The position numbers and the translations under genes were made by a program. This document shows positions 15,854-23,293 of a DNA stretch of 39,025 nt, in pieces. This DNA comes from an uncultured Bacteroides sp. (GTDB taxonomy: Bacteria > Bacteroidota > Bacteroidia > Bacteroidales > Bacteroidaceae), in the NCBI GenBank assembly GCA_900546645.1, contig URDR01000021.1:1-39025 (forward strand). The letters run 5' to 3'. The notes beneath the pieces are model-generated. The model worked only from the letters and a program-made list of their open reading frames with translations. It was not told where the DNA came from and did not search any database. Each line of letters starts with the position of its first letter. Position 1 is the stretch's first letter.

Positions 15854-16987
15854 ATGCAAGATAAGCAACGTAGAGTTTTAGTGGGCATGAGTGGAGGTAT
15901 AGACAGCTCTGCCGTGTGTATCATGTTACAGGAACAAGGTTATGAAGTGGTGGGAGTAACCATGCGCACCTGGGACATACCTTCACATTTTTCTTCTCCC
16001 TCGCAGGAGCAGCCAGATGAAGTGATGGAAGCACAGGCACTGGCAGCACGCCTCGGCATCGAACACCATGTAGCTGATGTCCGTGAAGAATTCCGCAGAG
16101 TCATTGTTCAGTACTTCATCGATGAATATATGCATGGACGCACTCCAAATCCCTGCGTAATGTGTAACCCCTTGTTTAAGGAACGGATTCTTTGTGAGTG
16201 GGCTGACCGGACAAACTGTGCCTGGATTGCCACAGGTCATTATTGCCGGCTGGAAGACCGCAACGGATATCGCTATATCATTACAGGAGATGACCCTACC
16301 AAAGACCAGTCGTATTTTCTTTGGAAACTTCCGCAGGAAATCTTAAAACGCATGCTTTTCCCCCTTGGCGGAATGACCAAGACAGAAGTACGTGCGTACT
16401 TAGCATCAAAAGGATTTGAAGCCAAAGCAAAGGGAGGTGAAAGCATGGAAATCTGCTTTATTGATAAAGATTACCGCCTTTTCCTCAAAGAACATTGTCC
16501 CGATATTGATGAACAGATTGGACCCGGATGGTTTGTCGATAGCAAGGGGGTTAAATTAGGACAGCATAAGGGATTTGCCTATTATACCATCGGGCAACGC
16601 AAAGGTTTAGAAATAGCCTTAGGAAAGCCTGCTTATGTTTTAAAAATTAATCCGGCTAAAAATACGGTCATGCTGGGAGATGCGCAGATGCTCTTAAGCG
16701 AATATATGCTGGTAGAAGATGTGAATGTCATCAACCGGGAGGAATTGTTTTCTTGCCCGTCGCTGTCTGTCCGCATCCGTTATCGCAGCCGTCCCATCCC
16801 TTGTAAAGTGACAGAACTCTCTGACGGACGTCTCTTGGTCAAGTTTGCCGAAGCGGCTTCGGCTATCACTCCGGGACAATCTGCTGTGTTCTATGACGGA
16901 AACCGGGTTTTAGGAGGAGCTTTTATTGCTTTCCAACAAGGTGTAAAAAAATTAGCTGCTGAAAATCAAGATAAATTCCCAGGATAA
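15854..16987 (+). CDS. mnmA: tRNA 2-thiouridylase MnmA
   Basis: 377 residues. The N-type PP-loop GMSGGIDSS (residues 11-19) binds ATP. Cys101 (NPCVMC) and Cys201 (MEICFID) are the two catalytic cysteines of the family. GHYCRLED, DQSYFLWKL and YTIGQRKGL are further MnmA hallmarks, with a C-terminal beta-barrel (VRIRYRSRPIPCKV, ALTPGQ-like AITPGQSAVF). The enzyme adenylates U34 of tRNA-Lys, tRNA-Glu and tRNA-Gln and replaces the C2 oxygen with sulfur. Bacteroides genomes often carry more than one MnmA homologue, so this may be one paralogue. The EFR1 ferredoxin gene lies immediately upstream. Coincidentally, a substrate tRNA, tRNA-Gln(UUG), is encoded near the window end. Confidence 0.93.
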   Translation: MQDKQRRVLVGMSGGIDSSAVCIMLQEQGYEVVGVTMRTWDIPSHFSSPSQEQPDEVMEAQALAARLGIEHHVADVREEFRRVIVQYFIDEYMHGRTPNPCVMCNPLFKERILCEWADRTNCAWIATGHYCRLEDRNGYRYIITGDDPTKDQSYFLWKLPQEILKRMLFPLGGMTKTEVRAYLASKGFEAKAKGGESMEICFIDKDYRLFLKEHCPDIDEQIGPGWFVDSKGVKLGQHKGFAYYTIGQRKGLEIALGKPAYVLKINPAKNTVMLGDAQMLLSEYMLVEDVNVINREELFSCPSLSVRIRYRSRPIPCKVTELSDGRLLVKFAEAASAITPGQSAVFYDGNRVLGGAFIAFQQGVKKLAAENQDKFPG

Positions 16988-17042
16988 AGAATCTGTTTCT
17001 GATGTCCTATTCAAGTTTTGTAAGGCTACTGTCAAGACATAG

Positions 17043-17117
17043 AAAAAACAAGTTGACAAGGTTCTAAAGCCCCTGACTTTCCATTAATCTATAAGTCAGC
17101 GTAAACCTTGTCAACTT
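17043..17117 (-). terminator. Branched hairpin terminator of the SIS-protein gene
   Basis: AAGTTGACAAGGTT (17050-17063) pairs perfectly over 14 bp with 17104-17117. Inside the 40-nt loop, CTGACTT (17073-17079) pairs with AAGTCAG (17093-17099). On the minus strand the stem is followed by a T6 run (complement of 17043-17048). It lies 48 nt after the minus-strand stop and also between convergent genes. Confidence 0.7.
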
Positions 17118-17164
17118 ATCAACAGAAGCCCGTCACCGTATGACAGGCACTTGCATCCGTTTAC

Positions 17165-17767
17165 TTATTTACTAAGCTCACGTGAACGCTCTCCCAGATA
17201 ACCGCCATGATGACGTTTACTATATTCTTCAATGGTGAATCCCGTTTGTCTCATTGTTTCTACCACAAGGATATCACCTATAACGGTCATAACCGTAGTT
17301 GATGTAGTGGGAGTCATACCCAATAAGCATACCTCGTCAGGATGCCCGGTTGCGATACAGATATCGGCAGCTTGAGCCAAAGGACTTTGGGGATTTCCCG
17401 TAATAACAATCTTTTTCAGTTCAGGATTCAAACGGGCAGCAAGTTCTGTCAGTTCCACAATCTCGCGCGTTTTTCCTGAATTGGAAATGAGCAACAATAA
17501 ATCATTTTCCTGAAGTATGCCCAAATCCCCATGCTGTGCTTCACTCGGATGAAGAAAAACAGAAGGAATTCCGGTAGAGCAAAAGGTGGTTGCAATATTC
17601 ATGGCTATTTGCCCCGCTTTTCCCATACCGCTCGTTACCAGCTTGCCCCGCTTGCGATGCACTTGCTCAACAATCAAAGCAACCGCCTTTTCATAAGCAT
17701 CCGTTACCGGAATATTCAGAACGGCTTGTGCTTCACGCTGCAGCAATTCGTTAATAGATGAAATCAT
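17165..17767 (-). CDS. SIS-domain sugar-phosphate isomerase, KdsD/KpsF-like without CBS domains
   Basis: 200 residues, entirely a SIS (sugar isomerase) domain. Features shared with arabinose-5-phosphate isomerases are KLVTSGMGKAGQIAMNIA, FLHPSEAQHGDLGIL, LISNSGKTREIVEL, TPTTSTTVMTVIGD and a C-terminal RHHGGYLGERSR comparable to HPGG-LGRRL. Typical KdsD adds a pair of CBS domains and is about 320 residues long; these are absent because the stop follows directly after the SIS domain. A role in Kdo precursor formation or another keto/aldose phosphate interconversion is possible. The gene has its own well-spaced promoter and a strong terminator, so it is an independent unit. Confidence 0.85.
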   Translation of the reverse strand: MISSINELLQREAQAVLNIPVTDAYEKAVALIVEQVHRKRGKLVTSGMGKAGQIAMNIATTFCSTGIPSVFLHPSEAQHGDLGILQENDLLLLISNSGKTREIVELTELAARLNPELKKIVITGNPQSPLAQAADICIATGHPDEVCLLGMTPTTSTTVMTVIGDILVVETMRQTGFTIEEYSKRHHGGYLGERSRELSK

Positions 17768-17813
17768 AAAAGTTTATTATTAGGTTAGTTAGTTCTTATT
17801 TACGTAGGTTTTG

Positions 17814-17843
17814 CAAATTTACTTTCAAAACACAAGGTAACAA
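17814..17843 (-). promoter_or_regulatory. Promoter of the SIS-protein gene
   Basis: On the minus strand TTG (17843-17841), 19 nt, then TAAATTTG (17821-17814), matching the Bacteroides -33/-7 consensus. It gives a leader of about 40 nt. Confidence 0.65.
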
Positions 17844-17941
17844 GGTAAAAAAACTCTCAACTATCTGGTTCTCCATTCACACATAGTCAAGAAGATGCAA
17901 ACCTCATCATGGATATAAATAGAGCACTTGCCCAATTTATA

Positions 17942-18478
17942 TTATTGTTCAAGAATAGCCGTCAGCTCTTCAAAGGAATCGGCTACCAGAAAATAGTTCT
18001 TCAAAGGACGATGCGCGAAATGATTCACTTCCAGATTCTTCAAGAAATCCAAGATACCATTCCAGAATCCATCTATGTTATAAAAAACCACCTTCTTGGT
18101 ATGATAACCTATCGTTGCTGCAGCCATCACATGAAATACTTCATCCAGAGTCCCTACTCCACCGGGAAGGGCTACCAGAATATCCGACTCCTGGAGCATC
18201 AGGTCTTTACGGTCACTCAAATTAACGGTATGAAAAGTTACATCAAGTAAATCACTTACCAAGCCTCTTTCTTCCAGTTTCGTAGGGATTACCCCCATAA
18301 TCATACCTCCGTTTTGCTTAGCTTCGCGCGCAACGACTTCCATCAGACCATTGCTTGAGCCTCCATAAACCAACCATTTATGATGCTTTCCCATCCATCT
18401 GCCTAACTCGGCGGCTTTCTCTATAAAAATAGAATCTATCGCATCGGATGCAGAACAGAATATTCCAATCTTATTCAT
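17942..18478 (-). CDS. LOG-family protein (TIGR00730), nucleotide phosphoribohydrolase type
   Basis: 178 residues. Rossmann-like start IGIFCSASD, then WLVYGGSSNGLMEVVA and the signature motif PGGVGTLDEVFHV (PGGxGTxxE). These are the conserved features of the LOG / 'lysine decarboxylase-like' family, which cleave nucleoside 5'-monophosphates such as cytokinin ribotides to base plus ribose 5-phosphate, and not true decarboxylases. Cytosolic. The bacterial substrate is usually unproven. It is transcribed alone on the minus strand, 174 nt upstream of the SIS gene, which has its own promoter. A second LOG-family gene lies 7 kb away (24845-25432) with different flanking residues, so the two are diverged paralogues. 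Confidence 0.88.
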   Translation of the reverse strand: MNKIGIFCSASDAIDSIFIEKAAELGRWMGKHHKWLVYGGSSNGLMEVVAREAKQNGGMIMGVIPTKLEERGLVSDLLDVTFHTVNLSDRKDLMLQESDILVALPGGVGTLDEVFHVMAAATIGYHTKKVVFYNIDGFWNGILDFLKNLEVNHFAHRPLKNYFLVADSFEELTAILEQ

Positions 18479-18547
18479 AATGACCTGTTTTTATTACTTT
18501 AATGCAAATATCTGTATTTTTTGAAGAAAGGCAATAAGTATTTGTTG

Positions 18548-18555
18548 TAATTTTG
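18548..18555 (+). promoter_or_regulatory. -7 box for the M16 peptidase gene
   Basis: TAATTTTG matches TAnnTTTG, 27 nt before the ATG. No -33 TTTG at the usual distance. Confidence 0.45.
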
Positions 18556-18582
18556 CCATATTAAACAGATTCCAAGAAAAAA

Positions 18583-19806
18583 ATGCAATATAATACATTC
18601 ATTCTACCCAACGGATTACGTATCATTCATGCCACCAGTCCTACCAATGTAACCTATTGCGGCTTTGCTGTAGATGCAGGAACCCGAGATGAGTTACCCG
18701 AAGAGCAAGGCATGGCACATTTTGTAGAACATTTAATCTTTAAAGGAACCAGAAAACGCCGTGCATGGCATATCTTAAACCGAATGGAGAATGTAGGTGG
18801 AGACCTAAATGCATATACCAATAAAGAAGAAACGGTAATTTACAGTGCCTTCTTAAAAGAGCATTTCGCACGTGCCGTTGAATTGCTTACCGATATTGTT
18901 TTTAACAGCACGTTCCCGCAACATGAAATGGATAAAGAGGTGGAAGTGGTTATCGATGAAATACAAAGCTATGAAGATACTCCTTCTGAGCTTATATTCG
19001 ATGATTTCGAAGAGCTTATTTTCCCTCATCATGCCTTGGGAAGAAATATTTTAGGAAAGCCTGATATTTTACACAAGATAAAAAGTGAAGATACGCTCCG
19101 GTTTGTAAACCGATATTATAAACCCACCAATATGGTTTTCTTCGTATGGGGCGATATTGACTTTAAAAAAGTGATTCGTACAGTCGGAAAATTTGTTTCC
19201 GACATTCCGTTCAGTACCGTAGAAGGATATACACGCATCAAACCCCAACCCTACGTCCCCCAACAACGTACTCTGTTGAAAGATACGCATCAGGCTCATG
19301 TCATGATAGGCGGAAGAGGATATGATGCCTACGACGAACGCAGAACCGGACTTTATCTGCTGAATAATATTCTGGGAGGTCCCGGCATGAACAGCCGCCT
19401 GAATGTTTCTTTGCGCGAGCGCCGGGGATTGGTATATAATGTAGAATCAAATCTTACTGCCTATACCGATACGGGAACTTTCTGCATCTATTTCGGATGT
19501 GATCTGGAGGATGCCGACCGCTGCATCGAACTGACTCACAAAGAGCTTAAGAAACTTCGAGACAAGAGTTTGACATCATCCCAGCTGGACGCAGCCAAAA
19601 AACAAATAATCGGTCAGATAGGAGTTGCCGGGGATAATTTTGAAAACAATGCCTTAGATATGGGAAAATGCTTCTTACACTATAAGCGTTACGAAGAAAA
19701 GTCGGAAGTATTCGCCCGCATTCAGTCGTTGACATCCAGCCAGTTGCTTGACATAGCCAATGAAGTATTTGCCGAGAACTACTTGTCCACGCTGATTTAC
19801 CGGTAA
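18583..19806 (+). CDS. M16 family zinc metallopeptidase (processing-peptidase/PqqL type)
   Basis: 407 residues. The inverted zinc motif HxxEH is present as H46-F-V-E49-H50 within GMAHFVEHLIFKGT, and the third ligand region EVEVVIDEIQSYEDTP follows about 75 residues later. The second half is the inactive M16 partner-like domain, with the R/Y-type stretch GPGMNSRLNVSLRERRGLVYNV. The one-chain size matches bacterial M16B peptidases such as mitochondrial processing peptidase-like proteins. No signal peptide is visible, so the protein is probably cytosolic. It stands alone between the LOG gene (divergent) and the AraC-type gene. The protein substrate is unknown. Confidence 0.9.
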   Translation: MQYNTFILPNGLRIIHATSPTNVTYCGFAVDAGTRDELPEEQGMAHFVEHLIFKGTRKRRAWHILNRMENVGGDLNAYTNKEETVIYSAFLKEHFARAVELLTDIVFNSTFPQHEMDKEVEVVIDEIQSYEDTPSELIFDDFEELIFPHHALGRNILGKPDILHKIKSEDTLRFVNRYYKPTNMVFFVWGDIDFKKVIRTVGKFVSDIPFSTVEGYTRIKPQPYVPQQRTLLKDTHQAHVMIGGRGYDAYDERRTGLYLLNNILGGPGMNSRLNVSLRERRGLVYNVESNLTAYTDTGTFCIYFGCDLEDADRCIELTHKELKKLRDKSLTSSQLDAAKKQIIGQIGVAGDNFENNALDMGKCFLHYKRYEEKSEVFARIQSLTSSQLLDIANEVFAENYLSTLIYR

Positions 19807-20029
19807 GGATGGAGGTAGATGTTCCGATACCCAATCTGTATCTCCATGGAAGTACGGGCACATTACTGGCACACCTACCCTGTCCGTACAGCCATCTATT
19901 TACAAACGAATAGTGCTTGTTTTTGTCCTGATAGTAACATGTAATACACGTTTAGCCGTTGTTCCCCTTTTACTTTTTTTTGAAATTCCAACTGGCTTTG
20001 TAACTTAGGTTCTCAAATACCAAAGGAAC

Positions 20030-20407
20030 ATGAAGAAACAAAGTAAATCAGACAAGAATGAAATAGCCAAACGACTCAACCAATGGAAAGAGCTTAAAGT
20101 ATATCTCCGCTTCCACGTAACCATACAGGATTTAAGTAGAGAGATAGGAATAAACCGCACTTATCTCTCTAATTTCATCAACGAGACTTATGGGGAAAAC
20201 TTTAATAACTGGATAAACGAATTACGGATTAATGAGGCCAAATACAAGATTTTGACCACTTCTGAAGACAGTCTTTCTGAGATAGCCCGTAAAATAGGAT
20301 TTGCCGATTTAGCTCACTTCAGTAAAATATTCAAAAGAAAAGAAGGCATAAGTCCATCTGACTGGAAAAAACAAAATATAAAAGACGATGAGACTGATTT
20401 CCAATAA
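20030..20407 (+). CDS. Small AraC-family DNA-binding protein, HTH domain only
   Basis: 125 residues. Almost the whole chain is the two-helix-turn-helix AraC domain: IQDLSREIGINRTYLSNFIN (first HTH), then WINELRINEAKYKIL, and the second HTH DSLSEIARKIGFADLAHFSKIFKRKEGISPSDW, which matches the AraC signature. About 20 lysine-rich residues precede it. There is no ligand-binding, sensor or membrane domain, unlike AraC or the Bacteroides hybrid two-component regulators with AraC outputs. It may be a stand-alone regulator or the surviving output domain of a larger gene; the 223-nt spacer upstream shows no obvious remnant. The target genes are unknown. A bidirectional terminator separates it from tyrS. 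Confidence 0.85.
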   Translation: MKKQSKSDKNEIAKRLNQWKELKVYLRFHVTIQDLSREIGINRTYLSNFINETYGENFNNWINELRINEAKYKILTTSEDSLSEIARKIGFADLAHFSKIFKRKEGISPSDWKKQNIKDDETDFQ

Positions 20408-20468
20408 CGCTGCATGAAAACAGTCAAACCTATAAACTAACTTCAGACGAAAAACCGCCTTAAAAACA

Positions 20469-20525
20469 CAGAGACACTGCGCACTCAAAGACTATCCCTT
20501 CTCTGTGCGCAGTGTCTCTGCTTTT
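20469..20525. terminator. Bidirectional terminator between the araC-type gene and tyrS
   Basis: A perfect 16-bp inverted repeat (20469-20484 with 20505-20520) has a 20-nt loop. It is followed by CTTTTT on the plus strand and preceded by TAAAAACA, which gives a T run on the minus strand. Confidence 0.9.
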
Positions 20526-20562
20526 TGTAAAATATTTATTTTACCTGCAAACGAGCTATCAC

Positions 20563-21855
20563 TTATTTTGCAATCAGCAAATAGTAATTCTTCTTGCCGC
20601 GCTGTACAAGCAAGTATTTCCCGTCTAACAAGTCAGCAGCTGTAATTTCCTGATCAGGAGCAGCCAGTTTTTCTTTATTAAGCGAAACACCACCACCTTG
20701 AACCAGTTTACGCATTTCACCTTTTGAAGGGAAAACCGCCGCTTTTTCAGTAAACAAGTCTACAGCTTTCACCCCAGCCTCAATTTCAGCCTTTGAAACC
20801 TCAAACTGAGGAACTCCTTCAAAGACAGACAATAAAGTATCTTCATCCAGTTTCTTCAGTGCTTCTGAAGTAGCATTTCCAAACAAGATACCCGAAGCTT
20901 CTACTGCTGCATTATAATCAGCTTCCGAATGCACCATGATGGTAACTTCCTTTGCCAAGCGCTTCTGCAAGGGGCGCAAATGGGGAGCAGCCTGTTGCTC
21001 TGCAACCAAAGCATCGATTTCCTCTTTGCTCAACATGGTAAATATCTTGATATAGCGTTCTGCATCTGAATCGCTTACATTCAACCAGAACTGATAGAAT
21101 TTATAAGGCGAAGTATAACGAGAGTCAAGCCAGATATTTCCTGATTCGGTTTTTCCAAACTTACCTCCGTCGGCTTTCGTAATCAGCGGACAGGTCAAAG
21201 CGAAAACTTCGCCCCCGTTCGTACGGCGAATCAGTTCAGCTCCGGTAGTGATATTTCCCCACTGGTCTGAACCACCCATCTGAAGCTTACAGTTCTTGGT
21301 TTCATACAGGTGAAGAAAGTCATATCCCTGAAGCAGCTGATAAGTAAATTCTGTAAATGAAAGACCGTCGCGTGCTTCACCGTTCAAGCGTTTCTGCACC
21401 GAATCTTTTGCCATCATATAGTTCACAGTGATGTGCTTTCCTACCGTACGTGCAAAATCGAGGAAAGTAAAGTCTTTCATCCAGTCATAGTTATTAACCA
21501 GTTCTGCCTTGTTAGGAGCGTCCGATTCGAAATCGAGGAATTTGCTCAACTGCTTTTTAATACAATCCTGATTGTGACGCAAAGTTTCTTCATCCAGCAA
21601 GTTGCGTTCAGCCGACTTACCTGAAGGGTCTCCAATCATTCCGGTAGCACCTCCAACCAAAGCCAATGGCTTATGGCCACAACGTTGGAAATGTTTTAAA
21701 ATCATCACGCTCACCAAGTGGCCGATATGCAACGAATCAGCAGTAGGGTCAATACCTACATAAGCTGTCACCATTTCTTTTTCCAGTAATTCTTCTGTTC
21801 CCGGCATCATGGTGTGCACCATTCCGCGCCATCTGAGTTCTTCTACAAAGTTCAT
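20563..21855 (-). CDS. tyrS: Tyrosyl-tRNA synthetase
   Basis: 430 residues, usual for bacterial TyrRS. The class I signature HIGH is H43-I-G-H46, and the KMSKS-type loop is K232-F-G-K-T236 (KFGKT, the normal form in bacterial TyrRS). The tyrosine-binding region includes YVGIDPTADSLHIG and YQLLQGYDFLHLY...QMGGSDQWGN. The C-terminal S4-like RNA-binding part ends with VQGGGVSLNKEKL and DGKYLLVQRGKKNYYLL. It attaches tyrosine to tRNA-Tyr. It is the last gene of the minus-strand cluster that begins at the second LOG gene, but the 70-nt gap upstream contains its own promoter with 20-nt spacing. No T-box or other leader structure was seen. Confidence 0.97.
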   Translation of the reverse strand: MNFVEELRWRGMVHTMMPGTEELLEKEMVTAYVGIDPTADSLHIGHLVSVMILKHFQRCGHKPLALVGGATGMIGDPSGKSAERNLLDEETLRHNQDCIKKQLSKFLDFESDAPNKAELVNNYDWMKDFTFLDFARTVGKHITVNYMMAKDSVQKRLNGEARDGLSFTEFTYQLLQGYDFLHLYETKNCKLQMGGSDQWGNITTGAELIRRTNGGEVFALTCPLITKADGGKFGKTESGNIWLDSRYTSPYKFYQFWLNVSDSDAERYIKIFTMLSKEEIDALVAEQQAAPHLRPLQKRLAKEVTIMVHSEADYNAAVEASGILFGNATSEALKKLDEDTLLSVFEGVPQFEVSKAEIEAGVKAVDLFTEKAAVFPSKGEMRKLVQGGGVSLNKEKLAAPDQEITAADLLDGKYLLVQRGKKNYYLLIAK

Positions 21856-21891
21856 CGAATGAATTTCTTAGTTTAACAATAAAGATGTGGG

Positions 21892-21922
21892 CAAAAGTAC
21901 GACACTTTATCTGAATAACCAA
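21892..21922 (-). promoter_or_regulatory. Internal promoter of tyrS
   Basis: On the minus strand TTG (21922-21920), 20 nt, then TACTTTTG (21899-21892). It lies in the 70-nt tatD-tyrS gap and would allow tyrS expression independently of the upstream operon. Confidence 0.6.
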
Positions 21923-21925
21923 TTT

Positions 21926-22567
21926 TTAACGGCTAAAAAAGAGGAAGTTAATATTTTCGTCTATACATTCTTCTAATTGATTCAGGCTGACTTTACGCAC
22001 CTCTGCCACTTGCATATAAACCTCTTTTACAGATAAAGAGGTCTCATCGGTTTCAAGCAGCAAGCGCTCGGAGGGAGTTGCCTCTACTGCTGCCGGATGA
22101 AAATACCTGCCGAAAGACAAATAAAATCCGTGGCGCAAATAAGTTAGAGCCAACTCTTTTTTCCCGCGAAAACCATGGATAATCCAAGGTTGGCGGGGAT
22201 GGAGTTCTTTCTTTAAGGCTATTAGTTCACCTGAAGCTTTCACGCAGTGAATAAACAAGGGCTGTTCATAACGTTCAGACCTGTTAATAACTTCTTGAAA
22301 AGCTTTGAGCTGAAGTGCAAACGGAGTGGAGCAAACCTTATCGAGACCTGCCTCTCCCAAAGCAAGAAGACGCGAGTCTGTTTCAAGCAACTTATCCAAC
22401 CATTGAAGCTGGCTGTTCATATCTTCTTCTGTAAGATACCAGGGATGAATACCGGCAGAAAGGTAACGCGCCTCTTTAAAATCAATGCGCATAGAGTCAT
22501 TCATGCAGCATGAAAATAAAGCTTTTGAGGGATTTTCAGGTAAATGATGAGTATGGACATCAAACAT
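21926..22567 (-). CDS. TatD-family metal-dependent hydrolase (deoxyribonuclease type)
   Basis: 213 residues. The TIM-barrel metal ligands of TatD proteins can be followed in order: HTH in MFDVHTHHL, Glu in ALGEAGLD, His in PLFIHCVKAS, His in WIIHGFRGK and Asp in LLLETDETS. It is shorter than the usual 255-265 residues, with compact loops (SAGIHPWYL instead of the longer 'tvGvHPh' region), but no key ligand is missing. Family members are Mg-dependent 3'-5' DNases; some may have other roles. The gene starts 2 nt after the yidD stop, so translation is probably coupled. It ends 70 nt before tyrS. Confidence 0.9.
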   Translation of the reverse strand: MFDVHTHHLPENPSKALFSCCMNDSMRIDFKEARYLSAGIHPWYLTEEDMNSQLQWLDKLLETDSRLLALGEAGLDKVCSTPFALQLKAFQEVINRSERYEQPLFIHCVKASGELIALKKELHPRQPWIIHGFRGKKELALTYLRHGFYLSFGRYFHPAAVEATPSERLLLETDETSLSVKEVYMQVAEVRKVSLNQLEECIDENINFLFFSR

Positions 22568-22569
22568 AG

Positions 22570-22791
22570 CTAAGGAACAGGATCATATCCGGAACCTCCC
22601 CACGGATGACAACGAAGAATGCGGCGCACTGCCAGATACAATCCTTTAAACGGACCATGTTTCTTCAATGCTTCAATGGCATATTGTGAGCACGTTGGCG
22701 TGAACCGGCATGAAGGTGGAGTAAATGGGGAAATACAGTTCCGGTAAAAGTAAATAGGAAGCAACAATAAAGCTGTAAGCAGTCGTTTCAT
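22570..22791 (-). CDS. yidD: YidD, membrane protein insertion efficiency factor
   Basis: 73 residues. Short hydrophobic N-terminus (LLTALLLLPIYFYRNCISP), then the family core CRFTPTCSQYAIEALKKHG, then RRILRCHPWGGSGYDPVP, which is an almost universal YidD ending. It is a small membrane-associated protein thought to help YidC-dependent insertion. Its start codon overlaps the rnpA stop by 4 nt (ATGA-type overlap), and tatD follows after 2 nt. rnpA-yidD adjacency is general in bacteria; the yidC and rpmH neighbours usual elsewhere are absent here. Confidence 0.95.
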   Translation of the reverse strand: MKRLLTALLLLPIYFYRNCISPFTPPSCRFTPTCSQYAIEALKKHGPFKGLYLAVRRILRCHPWGGSGYDPVP

Positions 22792-23183
22792 GATAAACGT
22801 TCAGCTATAAGGTGAAGCAGTTTCTGCACTTTTACCTCTATTTCTGAAGATTCATGCAGTTCATTGTCAATCCAAATAAAAGCGATGGCCAGCTTACGGT
22901 TTGAAGGAGCCAATACATCGGCAAGGATTTGCTTGTTTTTACGGTAGGCTTCACGTATCTGACGTTTCACCCGATTACGCTTCACAGCACGCTTAAAGCG
23001 TTTCTTGGGAACACTGATGAGTAATGAAACATCGGGCAAATGTTCTCCTTCGACAGCCATATAAACTATCCGGAGCGGAAAGACAGGCAGCGACTTGCTT
23101 CCCCCGGAAAAAAGCTTCTCTATCAGAATCCGACTGTTCAGCCGTTCTTTTTTGTCGAGAGTGTATGTCTTCAAATCTGCCAT
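22788..23183 (-). CDS. rnpA: Ribonuclease P protein component
   Basis: 131 residues, basic. The RNR signature is clear as KRAVKRNRVKRQIREAYRKNK (residues about 70-90, key Arg/Asn/Lys), preceded by SLLISVPKKRFK. The N-terminus carries the family start KKERLNSRILIEKLFSGG. The protein binds the M1 RNA and helps it remove 5' leaders from pre-tRNAs. In most bacteria rnpA follows rpmH near dnaA; here it sits between hemD and yidD in a Bacteroidales-type operon. The 110-nt spacer upstream contains a hairpin with 11-bp perfect arms, which may separate or modulate expression from hemD. Confidence 0.95.
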   Translation of the reverse strand: MADLKTYTLDKKERLNSRILIEKLFSGGSKSLPVFPLRIVYMAVEGEHLPDVSLLISVPKKRFKRAVKRNRVKRQIREAYRKNKQILADVLAPSNRKLAIAFIWIDNELHESSEIEVKVQKLLHLIAERLS

Positions 23184-23238
23184 AAGAGTAGGTTTTAAGT
23201 TTTTGAGTTCCTAAGTTCTTGCATTCTCAAAAAATAGG

Positions 23239-23286
23239 GTTCTTGGATTTTAAAGTTATTATTCACTAACTTAAGAATCCAAGAAC
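23239..23286 (-). repeat. AT-rich hairpin in the hemD-rnpA spacer
   Basis: GTTCTTGGATT (23239-23249) pairs with AATCCAAGAAC (23276-23286), with further AGTTA/TAACT pairing inside. Just beside it (23194-23230) lies TTTTTGAGTTCCTAAGTTC, which resembles the palindrome upstream of the flippase gene. It could be an attenuator, a processing site or a dispersed repeat. Confidence 0.55.
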
Positions 23287-23293
23287 TTAGAAC

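Noticed and set aside
19807..20029. Hairpin GTACGGGCA/TGTCCGTAC after the M16 gene and possible remnant of a longer AraC sensor gene
   Set aside because: The hairpin has a long loop and no T tract, and I could not trace a convincing coding remnant in the spacer.
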